Part shown: positions 32,986-41,065 of the stretch, one piece after another | Layout: each line of letters starts with the position of its first letter | Numbering within the stretch: position 1 is the stretch's first letter | Virus record (IMG/VR): IMGVR_UViG_3300029286_000088 | Coordinates: 1 to 43,628 of that record | Length of the DNA: 43,628 nt | Origin: a virus | Direction: 5' to 3' (one strand) | Program-made: the position numbers and the translations under genes | The notes under the pieces: model-generated | Told to the model about the DNA's origin: nothing | The model's input: the letters and a program-made list of their open reading frames with translations, nothing else | The model's database searches: none

Positions 32986-33348
32986 ATGATTACTCATAAT
33001 GATTCAATCACTGATATGCTGTCCGAAATTGATAGAGATTTTGCTGACGCTCCTGATGACGCTAAACAGCTTAAATGGGAATTGGAATCTTTTCCTCATA
33101 TCTGTTATTACGAAACACATCTCAAACGTATTATATACGATAACGCAGAAGATGCTCTATTCGCCTATTGGGAATCACAAAAGAACGAAATGCTCAAATA
33201 CAAATGGCTTGAAAGCGAAAAATGCGGCTGCGATCTTGGGGAAAACTGTATCTGCCAATGGATTATCAAATATGCAGCAAAGTTCGCATCATTCTGGAAA
33301 CATACACACGCCTTCGTAGACAATCATCGGCCTGACTTCACAACGTAA
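32986..33348 (+). CDS. hypothetical plus-strand protein
   Basis: A 120-residue protein with GGAG eight bases before the ATG and its own promoter upstream. It is acidic at the N-terminus (SEIDRDFADAPDDA) and has a cysteine cluster, CGCDLGENCIC, near residues 81-91 that may bind metal. It is not a recognised nuclease, unlike the other clear plus-strand genes. It stops right against the convergent small gene (33349). Confidence 0.65.
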   Translation: MITHNDSITDMLSEIDRDFADAPDDAKQLKWELESFPHICYYETHLKRIIYDNAEDALFAYWESQKNEMLKYKWLESEKCGCDLGENCICQWIIKYAAKFASFWKHTHAFVDNHRPDFTT

Positions 33349-33477
33349 TCATTTATCTATCTGTATCGTTTCACACGGTTTTGTAGTTGTTTCATAGACA
33401 TAGAGTATATCTTTAACATAAACCATGTTTTTAGGGAATTTAGAATGCACTCCTTTTTTGTAACTTATGTCTGTCAT
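33349..33477 (-). CDS. small protein coupled to recombinase
   Basis: A 42-residue protein (MTDISYKKGVHSKFPKNMVY...) whose ATG overlaps the stop of the recombinase gene (ATGA). Its own stop abuts the stop of the convergent gene at 33348. This exact fit suggests a real gene. Function unknown. Confidence 0.5.
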   Translation of the reverse strand: MTDISYKKGVHSKFPKNMVYVKDILYVYETTTKPCETIQIDK

Positions 33478-34127
33478 ATCGTAGATTTTACACCGTTTTC
33501 TGTCACCTGTAAAGCCTTTTTTCTCTTGCGGTTTTCTGCACTTCTTTTACCATAAATCTTTGCAGAGAATGAAGACATGAGTGATAAAATATCTTCAACC
33601 AATTCTTGCTCATAACTCTTGCCAAGGATTTCATCAACCCACTCGATTTCTACACCATGACTACCGAAATAGCTGACCAAAAACTCAAACATAAATCGGC
33701 ACAATCTATCCCGATGTTCTACAATAACCTTGCTGATTTTATGACTCTCAACCAGCCTGAACAATTGGGTTAGTTTAGAACGAGTGTCACACATGCCAGA
33801 GCCGACTTCTTCATACAATTTAATGACATTGTATTCTTTTTTGACACAATAGGACGATACTCGTCCAACCTGTCGCTCTAGGTCGCCCTTTTGTTTTTGC
33901 TCATGGCTGCTGACACGGCAATAGATTGCTACCGCATTGCTATTTTTTTTATCTTCAGCAGATGTTGAAGTTCCAAAAAACTTCTCTATATCCTCCATCC
34001 GATAGCGACGGTGATTCCCTGCTGTTTTGACGGGTACGAGTTTCCCCTCTCTGTCCCACTGACGTAAGGTTTCTTCGCAAACGCCCAACTGGTCAGCGGC
34101 TTTGCCTATACTGACCAAATTATTCAT
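33474..34127 (-). CDS. IS607-type serine recombinase (MerR-like HTH + resolvase)
   Basis: A 217-residue protein. Residues 1-50 form a MerR-like helix-turn-helix (SIGKAADQLGVCEETLRQWDREGKL...GNHRRYR). Residues 65-200 are a serine-resolvase domain with AIYCRVSSHEQKQKGDLERQ (Arg71, Ser73) and VEHRDRLCRF. This N-terminal HTH order is that of IS607 TnpA. No TnpB gene lies beside it, and both neighbours are tiny coupled genes, so it seems an orphan integrated into a phage operon. It may move itself, act on phage DNA, or regulate. Confidence 0.88.
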   Translation of the reverse strand: MNNLVSIGKAADQLGVCEETLRQWDREGKLVPVKTAGNHRRYRMEDIEKFFGTSTSAEDKKNSNAVAIYCRVSSHEQKQKGDLERQVGRVSSYCVKKEYNVIKLYEEVGSGMCDTRSKLTQLFRLVESHKISKVIVEHRDRLCRFMFEFLVSYFGSHGVEIEWVDEILGKSYEQELVEDILSLMSSFSAKIYGKRSAENRKRKKALQVTENGVKSTI

Positions 34128-34323
34128 TGGACTCCTTTTCGGCTACCAGACCTTTTTCTTTGAATATCTTGAGCCAATCATCGTAGATTTTCTGGAATTC
34201 TTCGACTGTCGGAACTTCATCTAGGGGGAACGGTATTGGGTGGACTACGCCATCGCCCGTTACGAATTCTGTCTTTGTTACTTTCTTAATCATAAATCTC
34301 TTTTCCTGTTTTTGAGGCTTCAT
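34120..34323 (-). CDS. hypothetical small protein
   Basis: A 67-residue protein with a strong AGGAG site before ATG 34323 and an 8-base overlap into the recombinase gene. VTKTEFVTGDGVVHPIPFPLDEVPT is followed by a helical tail. No family recognised. Confidence 0.6.
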   Translation of the reverse strand: MKPQKQEKRFMIKKVTKTEFVTGDGVVHPIPFPLDEVPTVEEFQKIYDDWLKIFKEKGLVAEKESNE

Positions 34324-34375
34324 GCCTTTCTCCTAATATAGTTATGCAGCAGTATATCAAAATCCTTTATTATTT

Positions 34376-35334
34376 CTACAATTTTTTGTAGATTTCTTGA
34401 GATTTATTTTCAACTATGTCGGACCCTTTAGCCAATAGCACTACATATCCCTCACAATCATTACCTTCATATGTAGGCTTATACAAGCTCTTAATCAATT
34501 CCTCATCATAGATATCACGATAAAGAACTGGTACTACTTTCAAATCAAGTAGATCAGCCCACTCTAAAGTATCATCCCAGCTTAAACATTCGTTTATGTC
34601 ATTCCATATGGAGAACATATAGAAATAGGATTTTAGACCTTTATAGAATATGGTATGCTTGGCAAAAAGGTTTTCTCCGCATACTCTATACCCTTCTGGT
34701 ATATTATATCCCACTTGAGAATGAAAGTTCTTGACCCAATGTTTAGAAGGATGTGAGTCTGCTGACAAGGATCTTGCATGATAGTAGTCACGATAAAACG
34801 TGCTATTCTCTCCGTCCATCTTAACACTGACAACTACCTCTTGCCCTTCAAACTGCTTTGTATCTTCTAGCATACGATCATCATTAGTTGTCCCTGGACT
34901 CCAAGGCAAATGATATGTACGAGGATACTTGACGTATTTAGAGAAGAGATGCAAAACAACGCTCAATACTTTTTGTACTGATTCGTCGTAAAACAATTCT
35001 CCGCGCAGTCTTGTTCCATTAGGGAGAATCATATTGCCCCACTTATCCCATTCTGAATCAGAATATAGATGAGGAGGCAATACGATTTCTTCTATACCAG
35101 CCGCTAGTCTCAGCTCGTCACAAGACAAAACGGTTTGCTCCGCCTTGATATGGCATGATCCGCAAAGCGCTACTCCATTACTTAAGTAGTATCCGGAATC
35201 ATCCCACAATCGCCGCTCCAGAATGTGGTGAGCGTCTTGCGCAGGTAGATTGCAAATTGCACAAAGACCATTCTCTCTCTCTCAAAAACAGCTTTCCTGA
35301 AAGAATCTCTATCTAGCAAATCATCATTCTTCAT
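34376..35334 (-). CDS. RNA ligase with N-terminal HNH-like zinc finger, frameshifted in a GA tract
   Basis: The ligase part has VVVSVKMDGENSTFYRD (motif I lysine in KMDG), YHARS, VCGENLFAKHTIFY (motif III), YFYMFSIWND (IIIa) and CEGYVV (IV). From ATG 35334 the frame reads MKNDDLLDRDSFRKAVFERE. After a (GA) tract (35271-35283) the homologous continuation NGLCAICNLPAQDAHHILERRLW lies in another frame. Removing one GA unit joins them into about 318 residues: an HNH-like CxxC...HH...CGSCH finger followed by the ligase. As sequenced, the ligase frame opens only at TTG 35209. It could seal tRNAs healed by the PNKP. Phase variation or assembly error may explain the break. Confidence 0.82.
35271..35283 (-). 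repeat. GA dinucleotide tract at frameshift point
   Basis: On the minus strand the tract reads six GA units plus one A, inside the RNA ligase gene. One unit fewer restores a continuous HNH-ligase reading frame. Short dinucleotide tracts are prone to slipped-strand change and to sequencing error. Confidence 0.8.
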
Positions 35335-35713
35335 CTTTGATCTCTAATGCTTTTCTGACATCTGATTGCGCATCAGATTTTCCCTTTTCGTAAAAAGCAT
35401 TGCCTGTGTTTTTCCTTATATTCGAGATAAGACTAAACATTTTGGATGGAGTTATATTTTCGAGAAGGTATTTCATAGCGATTCTTCCCGCGTTCTTGTA
35501 TCCGTTCTCTTTGTCATCTGCAATCAATTGAGAGAAATCGTTTGCCCCTAGAACTCTAACACCTATCTCTTTCAGAGTGACAGATGCTACATTTATACTC
35601 GGTTTACTGGCAGTAGATCCGCTCCCTCCCAAATGGACAAGTACCTCGTCATTTTCCATGACTTTCTGTGAGCAATAGCCACCATTATAAAATCTAATGT
35701 CTTCATCAAGCAT
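35324..35713 (-). CDS. hypothetical protein
   Basis: A 129-residue protein with a Ser/Gly-rich segment (LGGSGSTASKPSINVASVT) and a helical C-terminus. It overlaps the restored RNA ligase start by 11 bases. No family recognised. Confidence 0.55.
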   Translation of the reverse strand: MLDEDIRFYNGGYCSQKVMENDEVLVHLGGSGSTASKPSINVASVTLKEIGVRVLGANDFSQLIADDKENGYKNAGRIAMKYLLENITPSKMFSLISNIRKNTGNAFYEKGKSDAQSDVRKALEIKDEE

Positions 35714-35728
35714 TGCAAACCCTTTCTG

Positions 35729-36871
35729 TTAATCTACACCTTGTTCGCTGAAGCTGCGGACAGCAGTATTGCGATAAAAGGCATACCAAGATTCTGAATA
35801 CTTCTCAATTGGCGCATGATCATCGTTAGAGTGAGACAGCTTAAAACATTTCGCATAGATTACACCTTGCTTAGAGATTCTGCCATCATATGCGCTAATA
35901 GTATGCAGCGCACTGTCTTTATTATCTATCGGCAAAGAAACTTCACTACTTTGTTGAAACAGTGCGATACATTCTGTCCTTTTTGGGACATCTTTCTCAT
36001 CGACTGGAACGACGAACCATTCCCCTTGCCTTTCCACTCCTGGGATTCTTGCTTCTACTGGTGTCAGATCTTTGAATGCCTCTGCGACTGTCTCTGGATG
36101 AGTAGGGAGTTCAGCTCCAAAGTACATATCCTCATCCTGACCCATCAAAATGCTTCTGCCCTTCTTCCTCATATCTCTCAGAACAACAGTAGAAGAACGG
36201 TGCCAGCAATTACTTTTGCTGCGAATACCGAAGAAAGTAAATCCAGCAGGAGGCAATGGCATCCTTCTCCAGATCTCTGCTTTACCGGCATCAGATTTTG
36301 CCTTACTCCAAGACCTATAAACTGCCTTTTGCTTGTCGCTAAATGATAGATACTCATTAGGAGTAAATGCTACTACTACTACCTTACCGTTTGACAAAAG
36401 AGATGCTGCGTGAGAAGGATCTATATCAATACCATCACTGAAGAATCTATCCAGACACCTAAAGCTGATAGTAGGGAATCCATCAGCATCTTTAGAGCCA
36501 GCAAAGTTCTGAACCAAATCATTGAAGTCTTCATCGCCATTCATAATAATAGACTTCTTTCCATTCTTACCTTCTGCGATGATACCGACAGGAATACTTC
36601 TATCTTCCATATCAGATTTATCCATATTTTCACTGAAAACATCGTTAACAAGAAGATTACTAAGTGCATAAATCACATTATTATCAATGATGATTACGAC
36701 ATCCTGATTAATAAGATACAATAATGGCATACCTCTATAACAAACTTCGCATAATCCTGTTTCAAGATAATAGATCAAAGAACCAAACATATCACATCCA
36801 CCGCCGTTTGAGTAATCATCAAACTTTTTTTTCGCCTCTGCTCTTGCCGCCTTATTTGCAATATCAAACAT
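35729..36871 (-). CDS. conserved hypothetical protein
   Basis: A 380-residue protein preceded by AAGGAG. The middle-to-C-terminal part contains GVERQGEWFVVPV and later a His/Asp-containing GVIYAKCFKLSHSNDDHAPIEK segment with WYAFYRN. I associate this pattern with uncharacterised phage and bacterial proteins. I cannot assign a function. The N-terminal 130 residues contain a possible nucleotide-handling alpha/beta region (VVIIIDNNVIYAL). Confidence 0.6.
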   Translation of the reverse strand: MFDIANKAARAEAKKKFDDYSNGGGCDMFGSLIYYLETGLCEVCYRGMPLLYLINQDVVIIIDNNVIYALSNLLVNDVFSENMDKSDMEDRSIPVGIIAEGKNGKKSIIMNGDEDFNDLVQNFAGSKDADGFPTISFRCLDRFFSDGIDIDPSHAASLLSNGKVVVVAFTPNEYLSFSDKQKAVYRSWSKAKSDAGKAEIWRRMPLPPAGFTFFGIRSKSNCWHRSSTVVLRDMRKKGRSILMGQDEDMYFGAELPTHPETVAEAFKDLTPVEARIPGVERQGEWFVVPVDEKDVPKRTECIALFQQSSEVSLPIDNKDSALHTISAYDGRISKQGVIYAKCFKLSHSNDDHAPIEKYSESWYAFYRNTAVRSFSEQGVD

Positions 36872-36901
36872 TTTTCATCTCCTTATATCTGTAGAAACCA
36901 A

Positions 36902-36933
36902 TCTACCTCTGGCAATCTCTCGCCAGAGGTAGA
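36902..36933 (-). terminator. 12-bp hairpin, candidate terminator or attenuator
   Basis: TCTACCTCTGGC and GCCAGAGGTAGA pair perfectly over 12 bases around an eight-base loop. On the minus strand it is followed by TTGGTTTCT, a weak T-rich run. It lies between the small membrane-protein gene and the start of the 380-codon gene, so it may end or attenuate the upstream transcript. Confidence 0.5.
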
Positions 36934-37007
36934 CAACGACCCGACATCCCCAATTAACGCATCTTAATTCCGCCAAGCCCACCGAGCAATCCTATCACGA
37001 AGATGCT

Positions 37008-37163
37008 CTAGTAAGCCGATGTCCCAAACGAATACGCAAGCAATGTTGCGTTAGGTATATTCGCAAGGAAAACGGTGTTCACAAACCACATGGTTAGGAA
37101 CGGAAAACAAACCAAAATGACCAGGAAAAACACTAAAAGACCAAACGCTAAACCTCCATTCAT
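37008..37163 (-). CDS. small hydrophobic membrane protein (51 residues)
   Basis: ATG 37163 follows AGGAGGGG and a candidate promoter. The protein begins MNGGLAFGLLVFFLVILV and continues CFPFLTMWFVNTVFLANIP, giving a long membrane helix and a possible second one. It stops at TAG (37008-37010), but the same frame continues 17 codons (SIFVIGLLGGLGGIKMR) to TAA at 36957, and this stretch is again hydrophobic. Together with the promoter and hairpin, the gene looks like its own transcription unit. Lysis or membrane roles are possible but unproven. Confidence 0.65.
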   Translation of the reverse strand: MNGGLAFGLLVFFLVILVCFPFLTMWFVNTVFLANIPNATLLAYSFGTSAY

Positions 37164-37198
37164 CTTTAACCCCTCCTTTTGTAAATAGGTTGACTATT

Positions 37199-37226
37199 AT
37201 TATACAGGAGTATATGACACTTTTAA
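37199..37226 (-). promoter_or_regulatory. candidate sigma70-type promoter
   Basis: On the minus strand TTAAAA (37221-37226), a 16-base spacer and TATAAT (37199-37204) stand about 36 bases before the ATG of the small membrane protein. Confidence 0.5.
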
Positions 37227-37241
37227 GAAATGATTATCTTT

Positions 37242-37748
37242 TTAATTTGAAAATCTTTTTAGGCGCAACTTCGCTTTTGCTAATAAAGACTTAAATAGCT
37301 TCTTGGCATTTTCGGGATCATTTGTCTCACCCTGAATAATCGGGAAGAATATAGACATGATATCTTGTTCACTTTTTCCCCTCAGCATTTCAAACGTCAT
37401 ACCTAAAGTGAAAGCTTCGATTTCTTCTGGGTCAGTGAAGTAAGAGATTTTCTCTCTCATTCTTGTAAGCCAGTGAGTAAGCTCATGAACAACGAAATGT
37501 AAGCTCTCATCAAAGAACTTACCATCAGAAAAAAGATTGTTGCTTAAATAGATGTCTTCGCCTTTTGAATGGGCATGCCGATCTTTCAGTTCTGCGATAT
37601 GGAACTGGAGATGATTGTCTATTGTATCTAACGATACGCCGTAGTCATCGAATAATCTATGAAAGAACATATCTTTTCTAATTCTGTCCTTTAACTCTCT
37701 ATTCAGATCTTCTTCAGAGATCCCCGTTTTCGCAAACTTATACCACAT
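37242..37748 (-). CDS. putative zinc metallopeptidase (HExxH)
   Basis: A 168-residue protein with LHFVVHELTHWLTRMR (His88-Glu89-x2-His92) and, downstream, FTDPEEIEAFTLGM, whose Glu residues could give the third zinc ligand of a gluzincin-type site. It begins MWYKFAKTG, an N-terminal tag also seen in nearby proteins at 37748 and 41052. The TAATG overlap couples it to the upstream gene. A role in processing phage or host proteins is possible. The fold family is not certain. Confidence 0.65.
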   Translation of the reverse strand: MWYKFAKTGISEEDLNRELKDRIRKDMFFHRLFDDYGVSLDTIDNHLQFHIAELKDRHAHSKGEDIYLSNNLFSDGKFFDESLHFVVHELTHWLTRMREKISYFTDPEEIEAFTLGMTFEMLRGKSEQDIMSIFFPIIQGETNDPENAKKLFKSLLAKAKLRLKRFSN

Positions 37749-38101
37749 TAACGAATCTTCTCCAAAGTCAAAGATAATTTGGCTGCGTCAAGCAAGCTAA
37801 ATGAAGACGTAGTCCCCTTTCTCTTGCCAGAAAACCATTCTACTCTCATTCTGTTATTAGCTACGTCTGAGACTTTGCCTCTGGAAGACGGTTCTGAACC
37901 TATACCTCCCTTTCTTTCTCTTACTTGATCTCCGACTTGAAAAGGTGCTGGCACAGAATAAGGAACGTTCATCATATCGACTTGTCTATCTATTTTAGGA
38001 TCGTCGCCAGTGCCTTCAAAACCATTAATACCGGGATTCTCACCGGAACTAGCGTCAGCTACCTTGATCCTCTGATACCAACCTATCATTTTCTTGCCCA
38101 T
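37748..38101 (-). CDS. hypothetical protein with N-terminal GWYQRIKVA tag
   Basis: A 117-residue protein. Start ATG 38101 (MGKKMIGWYQRIKVADAS) is the most likely, with ATG 38089 possible. A glycine/proline-rich middle is followed by VGDQVRERKGGIG...RGKVSDVANNRMRVEW, a KOW/SH3-like barrel pattern often found in RNA- or protein-binding domains. It overlaps the CCA-adding gene by 47 bases. Confidence 0.55.
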   Translation of the reverse strand: MGKKMIGWYQRIKVADASSGENPGINGFEGTGDDPKIDRQVDMMNVPYSVPAPFQVGDQVRERKGGIGSEPSSRGKVSDVANNRMRVEWFSGKRKGTTSSFSLLDAAKLSLTLEKIR

Positions 38102-39743
38102 TATTGAATACCTGTTTAATTTGTCCGCGAACAAATACTTTCGCATCTTCTACAGTCTTTATCCTATGAGTCTGCTGCTGCTCAATAAGCTGCTCCTGCA
38201 AATACTTAATCCAATGCAAGTCTTTATGATTAGTAAAGCTATTGTTAATCATAAACTTATATTTCACAGCCCTGAGCCTATCTTCTATCTCTTGACTCAC
38301 TTCGGGGACCATAGATTTTATTACGTCACCATCCAGAAGAGGCTTTTCAAACAAGAAGCCAAAACCAGATACATAACTGTAATATACATATTCGTAAAGT
38401 TCTTTGTATAACCTTTTATTATTGCTGACAATCTTATCTATGTCCTCTTGACTTTGTTTGCCCTTGCTCAATAAGTCAGCTAAACGAAGATACATAATAT
38501 TACTTTCCACTTCAGGGAAATCTCGCAGAAACTTGCCAAATTGCCTTCTTAAAGCAGAACCGTTTTTACCATCAAAAGATGATGGGCGCATATGCCCTTT
38601 GACTATGGCAACTATGTTTTTTCTCATCTGCTCTGGGAAAGACATTTTGATAAGTAGATTATTGATAAACTCAGCAGAAACATCTTCGTGATTGATATAT
38701 TGCATTTTGCCAGGATGCTTAGGATGTTCTTTGCGTATGTCGGGACTCATTTTTCCAAAGTCATGAAAAATAGCGGCAAATAGAAACTCAGCTCTAGAGT
38801 CACCGATAATCCAGTGATCTTCCGCTATCTTTATTGCCTCTTTCAATACAGATAAGGTATGATCAATTAAAGTTAGATTATGATACGGACTCAATTGATC
38901 CATATCAAAAGGAAACCAATTATCAGGAACTTCAAAAACTCTCTTATAGAAACCAGATCTGAATAGAATATATATCGCCCTTTCAGGGTTGTCAGACTCC
39001 ATTATTTTGATAAGCTCTTTTGCCGCTCTAGAAGTAGCAACCTTCTGCCTATAAAGTATAGACAAAGAAGAATTGTCATCGTCCATAGACGCGAGAGACT
39101 TCAATATGCCTGTATCCAAAGTCGATCCCGGAAACTTCGCATAAAACCTTATCGCCCTCAAAAGTCGCAAAGGATCTTCTGCATATGTCTTTTCTGGCTC
39201 GTCTGGAGTTCTAAGATGCATCACTTCCAAATCTTTCAAACCGCCAACATAATCCTCAACCTCGCCAGTTAAGACATTATAGTACAAGGCATTAATCGTC
39301 AAATCTCTGCGCTTGACGTCTTCCAATACATTATCTGTGGCAACGATTTGTGGAGTTCTCGAATCATCCGTATAGATTTCCTTACGGAGACCAATAAACT
39401 CGACCTTCAAGCCGAAAATGTCCATGCCTCCCACTTGGAGTGGGTCAATTGCTTTCTTCTCTTTCGGGTCTGCAACCTTGTCCAAACTGACTTGATAAGG
39501 ATCACTTACGCCATCAATATGATTCTTTTTGGCGTATTGAGAAATCTTTTTGGCGAAAGCATAACCTGTGATGTGATTGACTGTAATGTCAAGATCATCG
39601 CTTTCTCTGCCCAAAATCTTATCGCGTACCCATCCACCGCAAATGCGCGGTTCTACGAGACTGAGAGATGAATCCGCGGAGATAACCCCGCGAATCAAAT
39701 CAAAGATTTTTTGCTCTGTATTGTTCAGCTTGATTTCTTGCAT
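38055..39743 (-). CDS. cca: CCA tRNA nucleotidyltransferase (poly(A) polymerase family) with HD domain
   Basis: A 562-residue class II nucleotidyltransferase. RICGGWVRDKILGRESDDLDITV (GG...DDLDI, metal-binding Asp pair), VKRRDLTINALYYNV, YAEDPLRLLRAIRF and FHDFGKMSPD (HD motif, near residue 326) are all visible. The enzyme adds or repairs the 3' CCA end of tRNA. With PNKP and RNA ligases it supports a tRNA maintenance programme. It is larger than many bacterial homologues because of the HD region and a helical C-terminus. AAAGGAG precedes the ATG. Confidence 0.92.
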   Translation of the reverse strand: MQEIKLNNTEQKIFDLIRGVISADSSLSLVEPRICGGWVRDKILGRESDDLDITVNHITGYAFAKKISQYAKKNHIDGVSDPYQVSLDKVADPKEKKAIDPLQVGGMDIFGLKVEFIGLRKEIYTDDSRTPQIVATDNVLEDVKRRDLTINALYYNVLTGEVEDYVGGLKDLEVMHLRTPDEPEKTYAEDPLRLLRAIRFYAKFPGSTLDTGILKSLASMDDDNSSLSILYRQKVATSRAAKELIKIMESDNPERAIYILFRSGFYKRVFEVPDNWFPFDMDQLSPYHNLTLIDHTLSVLKEAIKIAEDHWIIGDSRAEFLFAAIFHDFGKMSPDIRKEHPKHPGKMQYINHEDVSAEFINNLLIKMSFPEQMRKNIVAIVKGHMRPSSFDGKNGSALRRQFGKFLRDFPEVESNIMYLRLADLLSKGKQSQEDIDKIVSNNKRLYKELYEYVYYSYVSGFGFLFEKPLLDGDVIKSMVPEVSQEIEDRLRAVKYKFMINNSFTNHKDLHWIKYLQEQLIEQQQTHRIKTVEDAKVFVRGQIKQVFNNGQENDRLVSEDQGS

Positions 39744-39754
39744 CTTTTTCTCCT

Positions 39755-40279
39755 TTAGTCGAAAGAAGACCTAAGTGTAGGCAAATCAGTGTCTTGTCCC
39801 ACTTCTATCTTCATTCCACATTCTTCGACAATCTTCTGTATCTTTGGCGAACAAGACCTTGCGAAGTCTTCTCTTAGAATCACTTTTCTGATTTTATCGT
39901 TCACCTGCAAAGACGAGCACGTCTTAGGTATCATTATACCGCCAAAATCGTCACAATCACCCTTTTTTATCTCGATTCCCACAAGAATTGGGTATTCGGA
40001 CTGTAGATACTTTTTGGCTAGATTTATACTGAATAAAGCTATAACGTGTGAATTGTATATGTTCTCAGAGCCTAAAATGTATCTTAGGTCAATAAGGTTG
40101 CATGGATAATAACAGATGTTTGAATAGCAAACATCTTTCATTACCTCTTGGGTAATCCTTTTAGAAGAGGCGTAGAACGCTCCAGAAAGACCCCGGTACG
40201 ATGATAAGGCGCGCGACAGCGAATCAGACTGTCCGCCTGATAAATTGCTCCTAGCGTCATTTATAGAGTTTCTAGGCAT
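39755..40279 (-). CDS. hypothetical protein
   Basis: A 174-residue protein with a Ser-rich start (MPRNSINDARSNLSGGQSDS) and a central GIEIKKGDCDDFGGIMIPKTCSS segment. No family recognised. It starts 8 bases inside the small gene upstream. Confidence 0.55.
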   Translation of the reverse strand: MPRNSINDARSNLSGGQSDSLSRALSSYRGLSGAFYASSKRITQEVMKDVCYSNICYYPCNLIDLRYILGSENIYNSHVIALFSINLAKKYLQSEYPILVGIEIKKGDCDDFGGIMIPKTCSSLQVNDKIRKVILREDFARSCSPKIQKIVEECGMKIEVGQDTDLPTLRSSFD

Positions 40280-40418
40280 TTTTCCTGTTATCCCTTCTTT
40301 TGCATCCCCCGCAACCGCTTCTGCTCTTTCTATCCGATGTAGGTTGAGCGACTTCTGCCGTCTTATCTTTCGGAGGGATTCTGTTATCCCTTAAAACCAA
40401 CCTTCTTTTCTGTCTCAT
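40272..40418 (-). CDS. small basic protein with CGGC motif
   Basis: A 48-residue protein (MRQKRRLVLRDNRIPP...) ending SGCGGCKRRDNRKNA. The C-x2-C in a very basic tail suggests DNA or RNA binding. The ATG overlaps the stop of the terminase-like gene (TAATG), and its end overlaps the following start by 8 bases. It fills the gap exactly. Confidence 0.55.
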   Translation of the reverse strand: MRQKRRLVLRDNRIPPKDKTAEVAQPTSDRKSRSGCGGCKRRDNRKNA

Positions 40419-41065
40419 TAGTCTCTATCCTCAACAAACAGCTCATCTGTCCTCTCTGTAAACTCATCAAGGATGTCTTGCAATAATACCTTTTCACTTT
40501 CTGTAGACGCTTTCATCTTAGAAGTGAATATATCTGCGATAACTTCCATTACAGCATTTACAGGATTCATCTTGAATCGTATCTCTTCTATCTCTTTGTC
40601 AAGAGCGCTTATCGTATTTGAGATTTTAGTCATTGCATCAGCGCTCTTTCTCTTTTCATCAAGAGATTGATCGCCAGTTTCAGATGCAATGTCATACATA
40701 ACATTTTCCATCATCCATATTCTTTCTCTAATCTGATCTTCCCTATTCCTAGTATCTTCTAAGAAGCTAGGTAGATTAGCAGCATAATTGGCAAGTATCT
40801 CTCTCTTAATATGAGGTAGATAGTGCTGATTGATATGATTAGAAACTGCGATTCTGGATATATCTTCTCCTCGATTTCTTAGGAAGTTGCATACAGCACT
40901 ATAGTTTCTAGTTCTGTCAAACTCACCTTCTGCTGCTTCTCTGTTTTTAGATTGGCAGAGTTTACAATTACTTTTCGTGACTGGTGCATTTGACATCCCC
41001 TCAAAATACTTCAATAAAGATGTCTTTGTAGTTGCTTTTGCGATTTCAGTATTACCTTTTGCCAT
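40418..41065 (-). CDS. small terminase subunit-like protein
   Basis: A 215-residue protein with a zinc-like CKLC near residue 34 and RNYSAVCNFLRNRGEDISRIAVSNHINQHYLPH, the helix-turn-helix with an S-x-HI-x-x-H ending typical of small terminase-like DNA-binding proteins. The C-terminal half is a charged coiled coil suitable for oligomerising. The match is by pattern only. A large terminase gene is not in the window, so packaging function is tentative. Confidence 0.5.
   Translation of the reverse strand: MAKGNTEIAKATTKTSLLKYFEGMSNAPVTKSNCKLCQSKNREAAEGEFDRTRNYSAVCNFLRNRGEDISRIAVSNHINQHYLPHIKREILANYAANLPSFLEDTRNREDQIRERIWMMENVMYDIASETGDQSLDEKRKSADAMTKISNTISALDKEIEEIRFKMNPVNAVMEVIADIFTSKMKASTESEKVLLQDILDEFTERTDELFVEDRD

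Noticed and set aside
33349-34323. Complete IS607 insertion sequence
   Set aside because: No tnpB gene or recognisable ends. Neighbours are coupled phage-type small genes.
35816-36346. 176-codon plus-strand frame opposite the 380-codon gene
   Set aside because: The composition looks like an antisense reading, there is no ribosome site, and the minus-strand gene has AAGGAG and the expected operon position.
36957-37163. Genome-wide recoding of TAG
   Set aside because: Several well-defined genes end in TAG (for example 10740 and 42620), and long frames are intact under the standard code.
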